Shown in pieces: positions 60,892 through 64,000 of a stretch of DNA of 64,000 nucleotides (position 1 is its first letter; every line of letters begins with the position of its first letter). The stretch lies in assembly GCF_000217715.1 (NCBI RefSeq), contig NC_015666.1, positions 818,270 through 882,269 of the forward strand. The letters are read 5' to 3'. The notes under the pieces are model-generated. The model did not search any database. It was not told where the DNA came from and was given only the letters and a program-made list of their open reading frames with translations. Both the position numbers and the translations under genes were made by a program. The DNA comes from Halopiger xanaduensis SH-6 (lineage in GTDB: Archaea; Halobacteriota; Halobacteria; Halobacteriales; Natrialbaceae).

Positions 60892-61494
60892 TCACAGTGA
60901 TCGATCCAGCGATGCCCGATCTCTGTCTCGGTCGACGGGTTCGGTAGCCGACCCCGCGGCGAGCAGCGTCTCGACGGCCTCGCCGTCGGCCAGCGAGTCG
61001 ATTTCCGACCGGAGATCGCACTCGTCGTCGTAGTTCTTCTCGAGGGCGTCGACGACCGCGTCGCCGGCGTCGTCCTCGAGCGCGCCGGCTATCCCCATCG
61101 TCCGCTCGTAGGCCGTACACTCGATCGCCTCGAGTTTCAGCACCGTCTCGATGTAGAACAGCGGCCGGAGCCCGTCGTTCAGCACGACGTTGTTGAACTT
61201 CTCCTTGTCCGCGATCAGGCCGTCGAGCTCCGGGACGCGACGGGTGTCGGGCTCCTCGCCGAGCGCGTCGAAGGCCCGCTCGATGCGCTCGACGTGGCGA
61301 TCGGTCTGCTCGCGGTGTCTGTCGACGGCGTACTGCAGTTGCTCGCGACACTCCAGTTCGCGCAGGTCGTCCAGCGTATCGATCGCGACGTCGCTCGACA
61401 GCGTCTCGAGTTCGTCGCGCAGCTTCCGCTCGACGTAGTAGAGCCGCTCGAGTTCGGCCGTCAGTGCGTCGCGTGGGGTCTGTGTGGTACTCAT
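60892..61494 (-). CDS. DUF892/YciE-type ferritin-like protein
   Basis: This 200-residue protein resembles its neighbour: ALTAELERLYYVERKLRDEL (first helix), AVDRHREQTDRHVERIERAF, GLRPLFYIETVLKLEAIECT and NYDDECDLRSEIDSLAD. It has the same order of Glu/His-containing helices as YciE. It is longer, with a loop of about 20 residues (EEPDTRRVPELDGLIADKEK), and a C-terminal Asp/Arg tail. The pair looks like an old tandem duplication. ATG 61494 is chosen. A shared promoter probably lies upstream of the DUF5789 gene at 61867. Confidence 0.85.
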   Translation of the reverse strand: MSTTQTPRDALTAELERLYYVERKLRDELETLSSDVAIDTLDDLRELECREQLQYAVDRHREQTDRHVERIERAFDALGEEPDTRRVPELDGLIADKEKFNNVVLNDGLRPLFYIETVLKLEAIECTAYERTMGIAGALEDDAGDAVVDALEKNYDDECDLRSEIDSLADGEAVETLLAAGSATEPVDRDRDRASLDRSL

Positions 61495-61540
61495 GCGTAG
61501 GGGAGCGGTGAATCGAGGAGCGAGTGAAGATGAAACTCCG

Positions 61541-61867
61541 TCAGAACGACTGCTGCATCCGCATGTCCTCGTCGGTGTCGTGGGGACTGTCGCCGCGGTC
61601 GCTGTACCGCGGTCGGCCCACGGCATCCCGCCTGACGCCGTTGAGAATCGCCAGCTCGAGGTCGTCCCGGCTCTCGTAGGTTTCGTGACCGGAGGTCTCG
61701 AGGACCGTCCGCAGGGAGTCTGACTCGTGCGGGTACTCGATCTCGACGTCGGCGTACTCCGCGAGCACCTCGTCGGTGGTCGCCGGGAACGTCGCGTCCG
61801 TGAACAGCTCGGTGACGGCTCCGATCTCGAGCAATCTGACCTCGTCGGCGTCGTCTGTGTGACTCAT
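61541..61867 (-). CDS. DUF5789-type small acidic protein
   Basis: This 108-residue protein has the same layout as the DUF5789 protein at 19252: LFTDATFPATTDEVLAEYAD (about 20-39), then SDSLRTVLETSGHETYESRD and LAILNGVRRDAVGRPRYSDR. About 35 percent identity in the central part by eye. Function is unknown. It starts at ATG 61867 and ends 46 bp from the DUF892 gene, so the three leftward genes (61541, 60892, 60297) likely form an operon. This links DUF5789 to the stress cluster, while the other copy is isolated. Confidence 0.8.
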   Translation of the reverse strand: MSHTDDADEVRLLEIGAVTELFTDATFPATTDEVLAEYADVEIEYPHESDSLRTVLETSGHETYESRDDLELAILNGVRRDAVGRPRYSDRGDSPHDTDEDMRMQQSF

Positions 61868-62088
61868 CGAACGCTCCTACCCGGATGGGCCGGATAGTAG
61901 TGCGCCCTGCAAGCGACGACCGCCCGCAGTCGGGCGGTTTTGTCCGCTCGAACGGTTCCGATCGCCGGTACCGATCCCGACCGCGGTCGGTAATCCTCGG
62001 GGTCGCACCTACAAACCCCCGGTATGTTGCCGATCGAACGGCGTTCGAACGAACATCTATACGTGGATCGCCCCACTATTCATCAATA

Positions 62089-62871
62089 ATGGCACAACTC
62101 GAGCGGCTCAGGGTGTACCCCGTGAAGGGGCTGGACGGCATCGATCTCGAGTCGGCGTCGATCCTCGAGGGTGGCACCGTCGAGTACGACCGCGAGTTTG
62201 CCCTGTTCGACGACGGGGGCGAGGTCATCAACGGCAAGCGGACCGACCGCGTTCACGACCTCGAGACCGATTTCGATCCCGCGACGCGCGAACTCGTCCT
62301 CGAAGCGCCCGACGGCGAGCGACGGCGGTTCGCCCTCGCGGACGAAGCCGACCGGGAGCGGGCGGAGGCGTGGTTCGGCGACTTCTTCGACGAAGACGTG
62401 ACCCTCGAGCGCGACCGGTCGCTGGGCTACGTGGACCGCCGCGAGATGGGCCCGTCGGTCGTCAGCACGGCCACGGTCCGGCAGGTCGCCTCCTGGTTCG
62501 ACGAAGAGGGAATGACCCTCGAGGGCGCGCGCCGTCGCATCCGCGCGAATATCGAGATTTCCGGCGTGCCGGCGTTCTGGGAGGACCGGTTCGTCGGCGA
62601 TGAAGCCCCCGCATTCGAGATCGAGGGGATTCGGCTCGAGGGCGTCACGCCCTGCGGCCGCTGCGTCGTTCCCCAGCGCGACCCCGACACCGGCGAGCCG
62701 ATCGAGAAGTTCCAGCAGCGGTTCGTCGAGAAGCGCGAGGAGACGTTCCCCGAGTGGGCCGACCGGGACGCCTTCGACCACTACTATACGCTGATGATCA
62801 TCGCGAGCGTGCCGCCGGCCGATCGCGGCGGGGCGATTACGGTTGGCGAGGCGGTCGACGTCGTCGACTAG
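62089..62871 (+). CDS. MOSC-domain molybdenum-cofactor protein
   Basis: This 260-residue protein has an N-terminal beta-barrel domain (LERLRVYPVKGLDGIDLESA) and a MOSC domain with EGARRRIRANIEISGVPAFW, then FEIEGIRLEGVTPCGRCVVP. The Cys in PCGRC is at the position that binds Mo or sulfur in mARC/MOSC proteins. Reductase of N-hydroxylated compounds (mARC/YcbX-like) is the best guess; YcbX acts with ferredoxin or flavodoxin. A TATA-like ATCTATACG near 62055 suggests a short leader for ATG 62089. No Mo-cofactor gene is adjacent. Confidence 0.85.
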   Translation: MAQLERLRVYPVKGLDGIDLESASILEGGTVEYDREFALFDDGGEVINGKRTDRVHDLETDFDPATRELVLEAPDGERRRFALADEADRERAEAWFGDFFDEDVTLERDRSLGYVDRREMGPSVVSTATVRQVASWFDEEGMTLEGARRRIRANIEISGVPAFWEDRFVGDEAPAFEIEGIRLEGVTPCGRCVVPQRDPDTGEPIEKFQQRFVEKREETFPEWADRDAFDHYYTLMIIASVPPADRGGAITVGEAVDVVD

Positions 62872-63016
62872 CGGAGATCCGATCGCCCTCCACGGTCTTG
62901 CGAAGCAAGTAGCTACTGCGAACGGAAAAACGGTACCGACGGCTACCGCGACCGCCGTCGAATTCGTTGAATACGCAGGGTGGAAATCAATCGTCCGCGC
63001 CCGTCAATTATCGCGT

Positions 63017-63409
63017 ATGACCGACTACGAGATGCACGAACCCGACTTTTCGGGGACGACGACCGAGGAGTGGGACGAACCGCAACTCGAGGATTTCGAT
63101 ATCTCCGAGCGAAGCTCGGATGGTCAGCGAGATTCGGACGAATCTCGCCAGACCGACGACCTGGGCGAGGTCGCCGACCACTTCATCCTCTCGGCGTCGG
63201 ACTTCCCGCCGGAGAACTTCACCGATCTCAAACTCCCCGTGGTCGATCCGGACGGCAACCTGAACAAGCACGCCCTGCAGACGGCCAAAAGCGGCGGGCA
63301 CGGCGTCGGCGCGGTCGAAGACTTGGACGACGAGAAGCGGGACGAAATCGAGGATATGATCGACGAACTGGCCAACGAGAACTTCGAGGACGCCGATTTC
63401 GGCGACTGA
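63017..63409 (+). CDS. Conserved acidic hypothetical protein
   Basis: This 130-residue protein is very acidic (Asp/Glu over 30 percent). It begins DYEMHEPDFSGTTTEEWDEP and continues with HFILSASDFPPENFTDLKLP, VVDPDGNLNKHALQTAKSGG and a C-terminal helix-rich tail, EDLDDEKRDEIEDMIDELAN. No domain I can name. The centre has few acidic residues and looks folded. A comparable protein family exists in many haloarchaea. ATG 63017 is preceded by TATCGCGT. It is convergent with the DUF368 gene. Confidence 0.68.
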   Translation: MTDYEMHEPDFSGTTTEEWDEPQLEDFDISERSSDGQRDSDESRQTDDLGEVADHFILSASDFPPENFTDLKLPVVDPDGNLNKHALQTAKSGGHGVGAVEDLDDEKRDEIEDMIDELANENFEDADFGD

Positions 63410-63465
63410 GAGGCCGTTGCGTCGCCGATATCGTCGCTCTCACCGACGTTGACCGTTCGACTCGA

Positions 63466-64000
63466 TCACTCCGGATCGAACCCGCCGACGAGGTACTCGA
63501 GCGCGAACAGGGCGACCGCGCCGAACGCGGCCCAGGCGACCGTCAGGGCGATCGTCTCGGCGGTCCACGGGTGCGCCGCGCCGATGTTGTGCAGCGGGGC
63601 GGGAACCGAGCCGGCGATGAGACTCACCAGGAAGACGAGCGTCAGGTTCCGACGCCGCTCGAGCGCGGCGCGGACGACGCGGGCGATCGTGACGAGGCCG
63701 ACGACGCCGCCGACGACGAACAGGACCACCGTCGTTCCCGGCCCGACGGCGGCCGCCGTCGATCCGCCGTCGAGGACGACGTCGCCGATCGCGCCGACGA
63801 ACGCGCTCAACTCCGAGGAGAGGAAGACGTACTGGCCGAGCAGGATCAAGATGAGCGAGCCGGAGACGCCCGGCAGGATCATCGCGCTGACGGCGAGCGC
63901 GCCGGCGACGACGATGACCAGCGGACCGCTGCCGGGCAGCGCCACTAGGTCGGCGGCGACCAGCAGCGCGAGTCCGGCGCCGACGATCGCCGCCGCGACG
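63466..64000 (-). CDS. DUF368 membrane protein (partial at right edge)
   Basis: The frame is open to the right edge, so the N-terminus is missing; 177 codons are visible. Hydrophobic helices alternate with short loops: VVAGALAVSAMILPGVSGSL (about 24-43 from the edge), VLFVVGGVVGLVTIARVVRA, LTLVFLVSLIAGSVPAPLHN and ALTVAWAAFGAVALFALEYL. The AMILPGVSGSLILILLGQY segment is the DUF368 signature. DUF368 proteins are polyprenyl-phosphate flippases by recent work on bacteria (as I recall) and would support N-glycosylation or S-layer building here. The stop is at 63466. Confidence 0.88.
   Translation of the reverse strand, partial: VAAAIVGAGLALLVAADLVALPGSGPLVIVVAGALAVSAMILPGVSGSLILILLGQYVFLSSELSAFVGAIGDVVLDGGSTAAAVGPGTTVVLFVVGGVVGLVTIARVVRAALERRRNLTLVFLVSLIAGSVPAPLHNIGAAHPWTAETIALTVAWAAFGAVALFALEYLVGGFDPE

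Overview
The window is chromosomal DNA from a haloarchaeon, most like the Natrialbales (Natrinema/Haloterrigena type). The evidence is high GC with strong GTC/GAC/CTC/CGAG codon bias, very acidic proteins, and haloarchaea-specific families: HalOD1 output domain, bacterio-opsin-activator HTH, DUF5784/5786/5789-type proteins, and the double TatCt plus TatCo pair. Informational genes are archaeal (NMD3, Taw2, PriL, PCNA). Genes are dense, operons are short, many starts look leaderless with a TATA box about 25-30 bp upstream, and intergenic regions are clearly more AT-rich than genes.

Layout. 1-6.4 kb: a truncated unknown gene under two DtxR-type iron boxes, a PHP phosphoesterase, a RecJ/DHH nuclease, and the tetrapyrrole run hemC-cobA-hemD. 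6.5-10.9 kb: truncated hemoglobin, quinol-type NO reductase and a membrane histidine kinase. 10.9-15.5 kb: hemL, an Amt-GlnK fusion and hemB. 15.6-25 kb: mostly small haloarchaeal conserved genes, a membrane-protein gene broken by an in-frame TAG, a TrmB regulator, a ferredoxin, a tRNA-like element and a DinG-type helicase. 25-36.9 kb: housekeeping genes (Taw2, NMD3, HtpX, PriL, PCNA, UspA, UDG, RlmE). 37-40.7 kb: divergent TatCt and TatCo. 41-47 kb: assimilatory nitrate reductase, nitrate transporter and ferredoxin-nitrite reductase. 47-53 kb: LarE, Gfo/Idh/MocA and ThuA proteins and membrane/winged-helix proteins. 53.4-61.9 kb: a probable stress cluster (Cys-rich four-helix protein, SPW protein, GH15 glucoamylase-like enzyme, SPW-VKOR fusion, SDR, glutamate-cysteine-ligase-like protein, two DUF892 proteins, DUF5789). 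62-64 kb: MOSC protein, acidic hypothetical protein, DUF368 protein cut by the right edge.

How it fits together. Nitrogen assimilation is the main theme: nitrate import and reduction (nasA, nasB), siroheme nitrite reductase (nasD), siroheme supply (cobA, hemC, hemD, hemB, hemL) and ammonium uptake with its own PII sensor (amt-glnK). The amt-glnK, nasA and nasD promoters share a 13-bp element, AA(C/G)GATTA(GT/TC)GTT, directly against the TATA region. This is the best candidate here for an undescribed regulatory system. Hemoglobin and NO reductase probably handle nitric oxide.

Other unusual items are an array of seven consecutive short-loop hairpins (19561-19771), a tRNA-like gene with a non-canonical anticodon arm and a bulged T-stem (22821-22906), a 25-bp tandem repeat that copies a gene's own stop codon, and a TATA box framed by a perfect inverted repeat. 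No rRNA, CRISPR array, intact insertion sequence or prophage was recognised.
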